Shown here piece after piece: positions 1-43,385 of a DNA stretch of 64,000 nucleotides. The notes beneath the pieces were generated by a model. It was given only the letters and a program-made list of their open reading frames with translations. It was not told the origin of the DNA and ran no database searches. Source of the stretch: Onchidella celtica (Eukaryota > Mollusca > Gastropoda > Systellommatophora > Onchidiidae); the NCBI GenBank assembly GCA_963931925.1, contig OZ007567.1, positions 87,407,101-87,471,100 of the forward strand. Reading direction: 5' to 3'. Numbering within the stretch: position 1 is the stretch's first letter; the number at the start of each line of letters is the position of its first letter. The translations under genes were made by a program, and so were the position numbers.

Positions 1-2654
1 TTTACAAACATCAAAAATGCAAGTCCGCGTTCTGTTCAATTTATTTTGACAATGTAGAATTGGTGTCCGACATAGCTGAATAGGAAAGAGTCGTTCATAT
101 CCTCATCTCTCACATTGATTATAATGTTGTGATCTGGTGACAAATCAGTGTCATGTACACACTTTGAACATGTTTGTAAGAACCAATTATTGAACGGCAA
201 AGAAATTCTGTTCTGTCAGCGAAATGTTCAGTGTTGGTCCATGTCCACATCGTACTATTTGAGCAGACTTACTCAATATTCATATTATTCCTATAGTTGG
301 TAGGTAAATATAGATATATAACTGCCTATGTCTGACTCTAAGGCACAGACCAGATTAATAGCCCTTTTGTGGCCTAATAACAACGACAACAAAAACAAGA
401 ACACTACTAAAGAAGAGGAAGAAAAAATGTAGGAGAAGAAGAAGAAAAGGAAGTGGAAGACCTATCTGCAGGAAACGAGCAAAACAGAAGAAACAAATGA
501 AAATACAAATAAAAACAAGAAAATCCAGGTGTAAAATGCTAGCAGCAGTGATCTTCCTGGAACCAAGACCCCTCCCCCCTCCCCCCAAACCGTTTATATC
601 ATTGCAAACTCTATTATTATTCGTTGCAACCCGTCTCTCCTTTCCCCAAATCTTGTTTGTCCCAAAATATGATTATAAGCCTCTGAGGACTCATCTGGCA
701 CTAGCTTCAGTGCCATGCTGGAATATATTTGTTCTCCTGCTCATGTCTCTAAACCATGATTTGTACCTTTTGAGGCCTAATATTCTTTTAGATCGATTTG
801 TCAAATCTGAAACTTGCGTTTTAGAACCATCAAAGGAGTTAACAAAAAAAAGTACAAAAAATGTGGATTTGATGGTCTTATGTCAAATCAGCAAGACCTG
901 GATACCGCTTTCCCGTGACATATCCTTAGATATCTTAGTTTTCCTGTTGCTGAACTAATGTAGTGAATCATGGCAGCCTCCGAGTGATAATTGTAACATC
1001 CATCCATTAAACGAGCTGTCCTCACTTTGATAATTAGCAGTAATAAGGCGTAGCTCAGCCATAATACGGTAGCGAGCACTGTAAGAGGATCCCCTAAGTT
1101 ACCGTTGTGTGATGGCCGAAGAAGATCGATACAGCACAGTGACAAACGAGTGCAAATACATAATGGGGAATGTCATGATATAGAGGACATTTAGCAAATA
1201 TGGCAGAGACGACATCAGTCATTTTCGTATTTTTTGTCTACAACAATCACCCCATAACACATGAAGACCATATAAGTGATTTTCACTGACTTTGATTTAT
1301 TTTGACATAGAGATCGAAAAATTGATAATAATATACAGTTAAGTGACTACAGTTCGTCGGCATGGGGCTGGTGTTTCTGTTCAAAACCCTGTGGAACTTC
1401 ATGACAGTGTTTATTCCATCATACGATCTCATTCATTTGTATGTGTGTCCGTTTCTACACCATACATCATTGTATCCTGTCACTCATATTATCCATCTGC
1501 CTATTTATCCCTTCTTCCACTCAGCCAGTCGACTATCTATTCATCCATCTATCCCTTTTTTTTCCATATCCCACCACCCATCTATCATTCATCCTCCTAT
1601 CCAGCTCTTCCTTCATCCGTCGGTAAATTCCTCTGATCCTTTGTACACTACATTAAAAGAACACAGGCGCCCATCCATCCATCAGTCCTACAACTGACAA
1701 ACCACCTTTAAACCTCATCATCCTTCCTTCATTCCATTGCGCCGTCGCGCCGGTTATTTATCAAGATTTTACACCATCATCCCAAACAGAAAGACAGTAT
1801 TTAAAGAAAACACTTCGCCTCCCATACCAGAGGGTACTTCAATATTCTGAGTCGCCGAGGGGTCCATTTCCGCAATTTTCTCACTGAGAGTGGAAATAGA
1901 CAGGGCCATATGTAAATATTTGAGGACTACTTGATTTATCTTCAGCGATATTCTTCTTTTCTCTTATTTTTTCTTTTGCCTACATTCTTTCTTTTAAAAT
2001 ATATGAAAGATCGAGGGATAAAGAAAAAAAAAAAACAAGATGACGAAAATCTTGGGATTGATGACAAAAGCAATAACGAAAGCAAAAACAAAAAAGAATA
2101 TAAATGTTAAGAAATATGAAGGAAGGGGATGATGGGCTGGAAGGTGGCAAAAGGGATGATCAGACGGTGACAACGATTCCACAATAATTTTAACAAAGGA
2201 GGTAATAAATGAAATCGAAACCAGAGCATATGGCCTCACCCCCCCCCCCTCACCTCCCCCCTCCCCCCCCTCCCCCACACACAAACACACACACACAGGA
2301 AACAGTTTAGGAGTGGAGAAGAAAGGACAGACAATGAAAAAGGTGGATGGTCAACATCACTGAGTGGACTGGAAGGAGCTTTGACTGTTATGACTCTCCA
2401 TCATGCAGTGCCCTTACAATCCTGGAGGATCATGGGAGCAGTGAGTGAGTGGGTGAGGTACAAATAAAAAGTACTTTGACTTTGCCTTTGACTTTGTCTT
2501 TCCTCTTGTGCCGTTAAGCGTCGAGGGGAGATACAACTTTCGGACGTGTCCCTGATGGGTAGCATCTGCCATGGTTAGGTTGATTAATAAAAAAAAAATA
2601 CAGCAGAGTTATATGAGAACAGGAAATGCTAAGCTAAAGACCAATGACGCCTAC
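1..2654 (-). other. EAAT intron 6 (partial)
   Basis: Non-coding as far as can be seen. It holds CCATC-rich low-complexity DNA near 1500-1740, a purine-rich stretch at 2010-2110, a C-rich run at 2239-2276 and a small CTTTGA-type repeat near 2473-2506. Open frames here are low-complexity or lack family features. Confidence 0.75.
2239..2276 (-). repeat. Poly-C/CT run; G-quadruplex-prone on the gene strand
   Basis: Runs of ten, five to six, eight and five C separated by T or TCA. On the minus (coding) strand this reads as at least four G-runs with 1-3 nt spacers. Confidence 0.6.
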
Positions 2655-34581
<31,927 letters not shown>

Positions 34582-34591
34582 TTTGACCAAT

Positions 34592-34900
34592 TCTAAATAT
34601 GAAGAATTTATAAACTTTGAATTATTTCAAATATGGATATTTCAGGCTACAAATGTAATGTTCAGTGCTTTGAGTCAGTGACATATTACAACTTCTCTTT
34701 GTGATCATTAGAAAGTATCGATTACCAGAAAGCAACGGCAGCACTACATAAATAACAATGACAAAACGATTTTCTGTGAGTTTAAAGAACTTCTAAATAT
34801 ATGCTTTTTTCCCCTCGGAATCACATGAATTAAAAGTTATGCTCGAGTGTAACAGAGAGTGAAACCCTATACGAAGAAGTGAAGAGCCCACTGCAAGCTG
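34592..34900 (-). other. Region just upstream of EAAT coding exon 1
   Basis: AT-rich. On the minus strand a pyrimidine-containing TTTAG (34597-34593) could be the acceptor that joins a 5' UTR exon to exon 1. I see no convincing TATA box or initiator. Confidence 0.3.
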
Positions 34901-35110
34901 TCAGGGATGGCTGTGAACAAAAGTGTCACCAAGCAAAGGCTGTACTACTGGCACCCTGGGGGCTGGCCTGGGATGGCGAAGAGAAGTAGAGAGTGCCACA
35001 TAAAGAGCCCGGGTAATGCTGGCGAGTCGTGTCGGGGCTCGCGTGAGTCGGCTCGCTGCCCCGATATCCCGGGGACCTCCTCGCGTAGATAGCTGCCACT
35101 GGATGATGGC
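34900..35110 (-). promoter_or_regulatory. GC/CpG-rich segment upstream of EAAT; possible promoter or 5' UTR exon
   Basis: In otherwise AT-rich DNA, about 34970-35095 holds roughly 13 CpGs, with CCCGGG-type and CTCGCG motifs. It lies 0.3-0.5 kb upstream of the EAAT ATG. It could be a CpG-rich promoter or first exon, or a fragment of an unrecognised transposon. Position favours the first, and the sequence alone does not decide. Confidence 0.35.
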
Positions 35111-37610
35111 TTGTTCCATCCCCTTGGTGTCTTTTTTCCTGCTTCAACCTCTCCCCTCCCATATGCATTTTTGTTCTATGTCTATTGTGCGACGTGCAGA
35201 ATAATTTATGCATGCCATCACTCCTTTACTGTTATTATTCTGTTCCTTCTCACATATCCCTCTGCAATATACACCAGTCTCTCTAATTATTTACCCAGTC
35301 AGAACGGGGAGATATATTTAGACACTCGAACTAATTGTTGGAGGCAGAGTGACAGACCATATAATGAAACTTACAGTCTTTGGTATAACATACAGCGCAA
35401 CATTATACAATGTTACCGGTGCAAGTGGAAATGAATTCAAGAAACTATTAAACCGAATAGGGCTGTGAATAATAAAAAAAAACAAATGCTTTTGTTCAGA
35501 ACGGATATTTCCTTTTCTAGAAATGTCCTGTCATAACACCACACTCCAACGGTAAAGTAAAAGTATTTGCCTCAAGAAATCGCATTCGTGGACTGAAAAT
35601 GGACATAGATCTATATGACAATCTTCACAACCAACACAGCTCAAAATTACAATCATTAATCTTCCCGACCCATACTATGATCTGACTCGTAAATATGCCA
35701 TCCTCCATGCACTAAAATGATGAAAAAAAAATCTTTTTGATTATGACCCACTGTGAGCTAATGAAGTGCTATCTGGCGTGAGAACTGGCATTAAGTTATC
35801 ATGATTTTCCTTCTAATCCATTGGCATTCTGGGGACATTTAACAGTGCAATACAAGAATCAACCAAGAACGTCCATTCTTCATGACTTTTGTTTTTGGGG
35901 GGGGGGCGGGGAATCAATCAGTGACCTCACATTATTACAACGCAGTACGAATTCCACATGGTTAAGAGGAAAAATGAAATGTTAATGGTTCATAAGAAAT
36001 TTGATGGTAAAGGGAATTAGTGTAAAATAAAGAAATGAAAAGTAGGCACCACTCTTCGATTTTAAGACAGATCGATTGCGAAGTGAATGTCGATGGTGTC
36101 AGGAGCAAAGCGGCCAAGTCAAAATATGCAAATTTTACAGGAGAAACAAAAAAATTGCCGATAAAACAAATGGGAAATGGACCTAGCTGGTTTGATCACA
36201 CCCTTATTTTGAGTATTTGTACCGGATACAAACAGCTGGGTAACAGCTACTTTTCATCTGATAGAGGATTCCAAACTTCATAAATTGGTACTATATAAAG
36301 TAATATGAAATTTTTGGACTTCGCCGGTTTGCGCCCGACACCGTCGATGTAAACATTGCCAGACTAAACCAAGAAACATTGTCACCTGAAAACTACATCA
36401 CAGATTGCCGGTAGATCTGTGAAACATAATTTGCCCCACCCCCCTCCCCCATTTTACATGATTTTGTGTGTATGAGAGTGAAACGTAGCTGTTGCTATGC
36501 ATATTTGCTACAGAGACAAAGTTCCTGCTTATTTCTACACGGGCACTGTTATGTTTCGTATTGTCATTTTTTTTCCAAATGTATTTTACAGCTCATTTGG
36601 ACAGTTGAAACCTGTGACCAGAAGAAGGGCGAGGAAGTGGTTTGCAACTTTTGCCACAACTCCACACTTATACCATGGTATGCTTGCAGTTGCGTGATCT
36701 TGCTCTACGCTGTTATCTGCATAAGAACAAAATCGCCCCGCTTCTGACTTGTAACAAAATGGCCAATAAGGACTTACGTTTTTAGTCATTACTGTCACAA
36801 GTTTTAGCCTTTTCACCTTCCATCCTCCCAAAACATCACTAACATCAAGTTTACCTTCCTCAACAGCATTTTGCTGCAAGATAGTCGCCAGAGAACAACT
36901 CATGTGAAATGTAATCGTGCTGCATGTCTCTAAGACAACAGGATAAATTGCACACTATAGATTGAACTTCAAATTTCCGCTCTCAAAAGTCGTCGCCTGT
37001 TTAGCATTACTTGTCCTAGTTAAGAACATGTTTTGTTTCATTTAGTGATTCATTGTATTCCATTAAGCATGAATGTGCACTCGTGCCTTATCTTATGATG
37101 GAAAGAGAATAACGATATTTACTCAGCGTCTAATTAATAGTTTCATTACTGTTAAAGGTAACCCAATTCGCCCACACAGGCATGATAGCTAAAAAAAAAA
37201 AAATATATAACGAAGAGGATGGAAGGACATTTACTTTTCAATTTTCTGCTTAACTCGCAAACAAACGCCACGGCCACAAGCGATTTGAGTTATCCAGTCT
37301 ACCCCACATAAACTATTCCAGCAAGACAATAGAAGGGGTTAAAATTTACTTCATCGTTTTATGACAGAATTGTTTTTCTTGCACGAGCGATTTCATGAAT
37401 TTAATGTATTTATTACTAACGTTCTTTGAGCAGTAGTAAATATATTCTGTTTGAAACGTTTCCTTGCACCCTTAAGTCATGAATTCCATTTGTGGTCTTT
37501 TCTATTGGTCAAAGTTCATCAGCACCTAGTAGTTAAAGTCTGTTTTCTGTTGGACCCGAACTATAAAGAATGGATAATTTACGTTCAAGAAGTGTAAGTT
37601 ACGGGTGTGA
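35111..37610. other. Intergenic, no gene recognised
   Basis: AT-rich with a G run at about 35888-35902. Open frames (for example 36466-36747 + and 36586-36903 -) show no family motif. Confidence 0.6.
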
Positions 37611-37900
37611 TCTTCCAAGAATTCTTTCTCTTGAAAAAGATGGCGAGGGTTTGTTATAAAGACAGTAGTAGGTATAGAAACAGTTGAGACAGAAGTTTAC
37701 AAGTGTAATCTAAGGTTTGCAAGCCTTATTTGTTATTTCGTTCTTCGTGAAGTTTCAGCTACTAGTACGATTTTCCAAGAGGTTCTCTCATTCTTAGGGA
37801 AAAAAAGAGATAAAACTATACTAAAAAATAGCTCAAACAAATGTTTACAAATGCAATAGAAAGGTATGCCAGACTTATTTGTTTATTCATTCCTGTTAGA
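37605..37900. repeat. Diverged ~160-bp tandem duplication
   Basis: Segments starting at TTCCAAGA (about 37613 and 37773) share interspersed blocks: TTTACAA-TG-AAT, AGG-TTGC-AG-CTTATTTGTT and AAAAAGA. An old duplication in which the second unit ends at the hAT insertion at 37901. Confidence 0.5.
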
Positions 37901-38213
37901 CAGTGATCCTCAAACGGGAGGCATTTGGCTGCTAGGGGAAGAATTTCAAATCGAAGAGGAGGAATTTCGGGAAAGAATGTAATCTCTACATAAATAGAAA
38001 GTTTCGTGATCCACCTCAGTAAGGATGTCTTTCTTTATTTGATTGCCATTAATAAAGAGATTGAATTTCATAAATTGTTTCAATAATTACCACTCTAGAA
38101 GTATAATGGTGAAAAAGAAAAAAGTAGTAGACAATACTTTAAACTGGATTAAGACTTGAGGAAATCTGGGACAGCAAGTGGATGAACGTGGCCTGGAACT
38201 CTGAGAACCAGTG
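37901..38213. mobile_element. Short hAT MITE (313 bp)
   Basis: The left end CAGTGATCCTCAAAC and the right end, reverse complement CACTGGTTCTCAGAG, match the CAGTGNTTCTCA termini common in hAT (Charlie-like) elements. The 8 bp outside each end are CTGTTAGA (37893-37900) and CTGTTAAG (38214-38221), a degraded 8-bp duplication. There is no transposase frame. Confidence 0.6.
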
Positions 38214-38221
38214 CTGTTAAG

Positions 38222-39373
38222 GAGAGTGTTTAGAGTTTGTTCACGGCATTACTGTCTAAATAAAAATAAAATAAAATGCCGACTGTCTGTTCCCGTCGAT
38301 GTCAGACGGTTGATCTCCAAAAAAATCAATAGAAATAAAATGAAACAAATGAAATGAGAAAGAATCGTTTAAAACTATGCGCTTATGCAAGTCAGGTCTT
38401 AGGTTACTTTCACACCCAGCCAAGCCGGCGGTTTGCCTCTTTTTGTTTTTGTTTTTGTCCCTGCAGACTGGCAGTGAAGCACCGGCAGACTGACGTAGGA
38501 ACGTACGCAAATTTAATGTAATTACCTGGATAGGGGAGACAGAAGGTGGTGCTGCAGTCGTGTGGAGTAATGGCTCAAACCGCAGGCAATCGATCGGCTT
38601 GTGATGAGAACCGAGTCACGATGTTTCTGTTTCGTACATAATTGTAGTTCTTCAGATGACTTCCTAAATTGTGCCATAGTTAGAGTTATTCATTCATTTC
38701 TGTTTGGCTGGGACAGTCCACAAATGGGTAATTGAGAAATGGTCGAGAGAGATAGTAGTTGATGTTAGTTGATGGTATGATGGTACTTGATGGCGGGGAT
38801 TTTGGGTGTGGGGAAAATTGTTTGGCCAAGTCGTGACGTCCGTTGGAATTTAATCGTGAGTGTTTTCGTCTTGTAATGAACTTCTCCCACGAAATCTAGG
38901 ACTTAAACATCTAATAACATTTCAAAATCGACCAGTACCCATCATCTTCAACAACTACTACCACCACCACCATCACAACAACAACAGCAGCAACAGAAAC
39001 AACAACAACAAAACGTTTCTCGGCTCATGTTTCCAAGCCATTTCTGCTTCCAAATGTTGCTGTATCTTTCTTATCAATATTCTTGTTATTTTCCACATTC
39101 ATGTTGCAACTGGTAATCTGGCTAGCTCATAAGGTGCTATAGCTGCAGTTATGTACATCTTCGGGAAACGTTCAAATCTACTGATTTTCTGTGTCTTTCT
39201 AGAAAAAAAAAATCCTCTTTCACGTCTTTTCCGTATTCAAAAGGTTATAAATATGCACAAAGACTTTTCGTTACACCTGCACGTTTACCATCATATCATT
39301 TTCAGAAAAATGTATGCATAAATTTAGCAATTACTGTTAGAAGTTTCATTTAGGAATTGGCGTTTAATATTTT
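38222..39373. other. Intergenic with CAN-rich trinucleotide tract
   Basis: Contains an ACC/ACA/AGC-type low-complexity stretch at about 38950-39012. I see no gene. Confidence 0.6.
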
Positions 39374-39809
39374 AGAAGTTTGCTGATCACTGACATTAAC
39401 TGTTCCACTTAGAAGTTTGCTGATCATTGACGTTAACTGTTCCACTTAGAAGTTTGCTGATCACTGGCGTTAACTGTTCCACTTAGAAGTTTGCTGATCA
39501 CTGACGTTAACTGTTCCACTTAGAAGTTTGCTGATCACTGACGTTAACTGTTCCACTTAGAAGTTTGCTGATCATTGACGTTAACTGTTCCACTTAGAAG
39601 TTTGCTGATCATTGACGTTAAATGTTCCATTTAGAAGTTTGATGATCACTGAAGTCAAATCTTCCATTTAGAAATTTGCTGATCATTGACGTTAAATGTT
39701 CCATTTAGTAGAAGTTTGGTGATCAGTGACGTCAAATGTTTAAATTTTCCATTTAGGTGATCATTGACGTTATGTGTTCCGTTTAGAAGTTTGCCGATCA
39801 TTGATGTTC
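39374..39809. repeat. 37-bp minisatellite, about 11.5 units
   Basis: Nine exact-length units start at 39374, 39411, 39448, 39485, 39522, 39559, 39596, 39633 and 39670. The core is AGAAGTTTGCTGATCA, then TGACGTTAACTGTTCCACTT. Units 1-6 are nearly identical, and units from 39596 onward diverge and then change length (to about 39809). One late unit carries TGACGTCA, the palindromic CRE. Confidence 0.95.
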
Positions 39810-42800
39810 TGGGTCGTACCTCTTAAACCACACCCTTTCCACTTCTGGTAATGGTTGCTTCCTAAATAAGTATCTGAATTCGAACTCAGAAGAAGAAGAA
39901 ATTTGTACTCTGGTTTAATTATAATTCATTGCGATTTCACATTAATGCACAACCCTGGTTAATGGAAATATTCACATTTATATGAAAGTATACCCAGGTC
40001 AACTCAGCTGATTATAATAATTTAAACAGAAGTGTGCACTACCTACTTCATGCATTCTAATCGCCTTGAAAAGTACTTTTTTAAAAATGTTCTCTTAACT
40101 AGCAAATTCTCTTTGTCTAATAGATATGAGACGGAAATACATACGATAATGAGGTCACGGAATCTCCTCCTAACGCCTGTCTTCATCTTCCATAATACAA
40201 ACATTTTTCTTTTCCTAGCTTCTTACAGCTGTCACTAATGCCTATATTATTCCCTTAAAATGAAAGTCAGCTGAGACATTTATTGCTGGCAATATCCGGC
40301 CAACGATTAGATGGGATAAATCCTATGGATGTCTCTTCAGGGGTTCCCATAGGGGTGGACATTAGTCTTTTCTTGATGACAATCGTATGTATGGTGTATA
40401 GCACTTGATATATCTAGATAGTATAATTCCTGAAGACATTTTTCAAAGGGGAAAATTCTCTGAACATACAGAACAAGGTGGCAGCGTATACGTTGTTTTT
40501 TGTTGCTGTTTTTTCTTCACCGTCCTCGTGAGGGAATGATTTTTGTTTCTCGGCCACTTGATGAAAGAATATTTTTTTGATGATACTTCCCAGAGCATGA
40601 TGTTCCAGTTATTTTCTTTTCACTGAAACTGTACACACAATAATAATTGTAGTATGATATGAAATAAGTGGCATTTGACATAATGAAAATGAGTAAGATT
40701 TTTCAGAATGAGCTTTTATTGAACTACCGTTTGGTCAGGTACTCAGTTTTAACCCCTCTTCTTCCTTATGTACCATTTATGTGTTCATTTGTGACATTTA
40801 AAAAAAAAAAATCTTTATCTTGCTCTCAATTTATTTGTCGCTGTCTGCGTGTCTACTTTGGCTCTCTTCATTTCTAATTCTGTAATTATAAAATTAAACT
40901 CAAAATTTCAGGCATCGCGAACTAAAGTATTTTCTCACAATGGCCAGTGGCGGGTTACATTCATATGCATTTTGCACATACGGAGAACGCGGGGTTATTT
41001 GACATAATGGGCAGAAGGATTGTCCTATAAACATATAATGAAAGCAACACTTAGGGAAACTAGATGGATGCAGACAGCGGTGCGAAAGGGGAAATAAATT
41101 TCCATGCCTGACAAGCATGTCTTTTTACCATTTCTTCCAATTTCCCAGATGGCGCTGTTCGAGAAAAGCCGAGCAACAACATCATTGTTTTTATCTGTTC
41201 GACTTTACCACTGCTTTCGTGAACGATCAATCCATTTTCGTTCATGTCTTGCGCTCAGATGAAACTTCACGTTTTTTAGTCTAAATTACAAAACTATTGT
41301 CAGTTCTTTGGATTTTTGGACAGACATTGGTTTTAATGTTCTAAATAATCTATTTTCAAGACCAAAAAGGAATCTGTGAAGACTTTCTAGACCTGGACGG
41401 AGGCGGACTCCCCATACCAGTCTACATAAAAATGGACGGTCCGTCTATTCTTTATCATAATAACAACTCATTCAACCATAATTATGAAATTAGACACGGG
41501 AACACCCTACGAAATGAGGAAAGTCAACGCAAAATCGGTCAGATTGTGTGTTTATCTCTTCGTCTGTCTTTTATGGTACCGCAAACCATTTAACCTGGGG
41601 CTGCTCTTATAAAAGTTTTAGATAAGAGGTCTGTCGCTGCTCAATGAAGATGACATGGTCCATTTTATTATTATTTTATTACTGTCTGACGATGCAAATA
41701 TGCCAGTCTTGCCCGTTCCATTGATGGCAATACTGTTCTTCAGATTTTTCTAAATAACAAAAATGATAATCCATTAGGCACCTTAAAATACAACTGTTGT
41801 TTATGTTCTAACTTTTAGTGAGACGTGGGTGATGATGATCGGACAGCTTGCATTGGAAATGCATGCAACAAAGTCTGGAATTGCGTCAGATCGACTGCGA
41901 GTAAATTCAGTTTAGTAGTAGATTTCGCTGGTTTTAGTTCATTACGCATTTTTTTTTCAAATAATAATTTTACATTACTATATCCTGGGCAGAAGGTTTT
42001 CATTTGCCTTAAGACAGATCAGTAGACAGAGTTTCCGACAAGTGGCTGGTACTATTTTGACCTCCTTTTCCCAGAATAACGTGAGTGCCAATTTTGGCAG
42101 ATCTATGTTAACGGTTTGCGCTTGCAAATCAGACAGACAAAACAGAGATAGACACTGAGAGAGAGAAGAAGAAAGAGAGAAAAAGAGAAAGAAAGGGTGG
42201 GAGAGGCAAACAGAGACAGACATGCAGAAGAAGACAGAGCATTAAAGCACTTTCCCTAAAATCAGCCTATCATCAACCAAAACACCTTGAGAATATTAAT
42301 TCTATGAGTTACGCCAAATTGCCACATGGTGACTGTTCCAGGAATTTGGTATGGCCATTCTTTCCTTCCATTCTGATGACCTGAATAAATTTAGCATGCC
42401 GCCAAATAGTGACCAAATGTGGGCAGATCTAAATCTCGAGCCAGAAAAAAAAACAAAAAAACTTTGGGCTATACAAGATTCCTCGACTGGCAGCATAATA
42501 AAGATTTTAATGTACATGTACATCTTTTCAATTATGTCATGTGCTGAAACTGGGATTTTTTATTTTTTTTTGGGCCTAATACAGCTGGAATGACTGGAAA
42601 GCTGAATATATTCTCGTTTTGTGCAAAGTAAAAAAAAAATAATGACAAATTATCCCTTTTCATGAAATTTCAAATCTGATAATATAAAATAAAATTCCAG
42701 CAAAACGCCATTTGAATCATTATTATAATTTTGCTACATTGGATATTTGAATTAAAAATAAAATAAAAAAGTATAGCATGATCTGCAGTAGCAAAAAGTT

Positions 42801-43189
42801 CTCCAGTCTTTTCAGAACAAATACTTTCAACCTTAAACATTTTCCTTGCTGCTCAAATTAGCAGGTCTGGATTTAGAGAAAACTGACCAGGCAAAAAACA
42901 TGGATTATTTGGGCTGATTGGAAATGAAACATGAAGAAAATTTAAAGGCTGCAAGCTTCATTAAGAAAAACAAAGAAACAACAACACCAACAACGAAATG
43001 TTTTATTCTAATGTATATGTACACCTAGCTTTCTGAATGGAATCACTGTGCTTCAAATTGATCTTAGTCATGTAATACACCTGACAGCGAAATTTTGATT
43101 ACTGGCTGTTACAAAATGAAATTTGTATTGTGTAGAGTTGCTCTCTGATGCGACTAACACAGTGGTGTGAACTCGTTGTCGTTAAGACA

Positions 43190-43192
<3 letters not shown>
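39810..43192. other. Intergenic, no gene recognised
   Basis: AT-rich DNA with short A and T runs and a GA-rich patch near 42155-42235. No coding exon or repeat family identified. Confidence 0.6.

Positions 43193-43245
<53 letters not shown>
43193..43245. repeat. (AC)n microsatellite
   Basis: 53 bp of nearly perfect AC repeats, immediately 5' of a SINE-like head. Confidence 0.97.
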
Positions 43246-43247
<2 letters not shown>

Positions 43248-43250
43248 TGC

Positions 43251-43385
43251 CGGCTCAGAGGCTCAGAGGTTAGAATGCTTGGCCTAAATGCCAAGTATTT
43301 CAAGTCCGAATCCCACTAGGGGCGGGCTTGAACTTACTTCTCTTTGCGATCTTAGTGCACTCGCACTCGTTCGTCAACGACAAGC
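43251..43385 (+). mobile_element. tRNA-derived SINE head
   Basis: GCTCAGAGGTTAGAATGCTT (43261-43280) resembles an A box, and AGTCCGAATCCC (43303-43314) a B box, about 40 nt apart. The unrelated body runs to about 43385. The cloverleaf is not intact, so it is not a functional tRNA gene. Confidence 0.6.

Noticed and set aside
888-1145. Possible next EAAT exon in intron 6
   Set aside because: The frame lacks any HP2/TM8 motif and has no phase-compatible acceptor beside a matching sequence.
2473-2506. CTTTGA-type repeat as a SINE tail
   Set aside because: No promoter boxes or element body upstream.
36466-36903. Cysteine-rich plus frame and overlapping minus frame
   Set aside because: The cysteines do not form a recognisable domain. 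Chance frames are likely.
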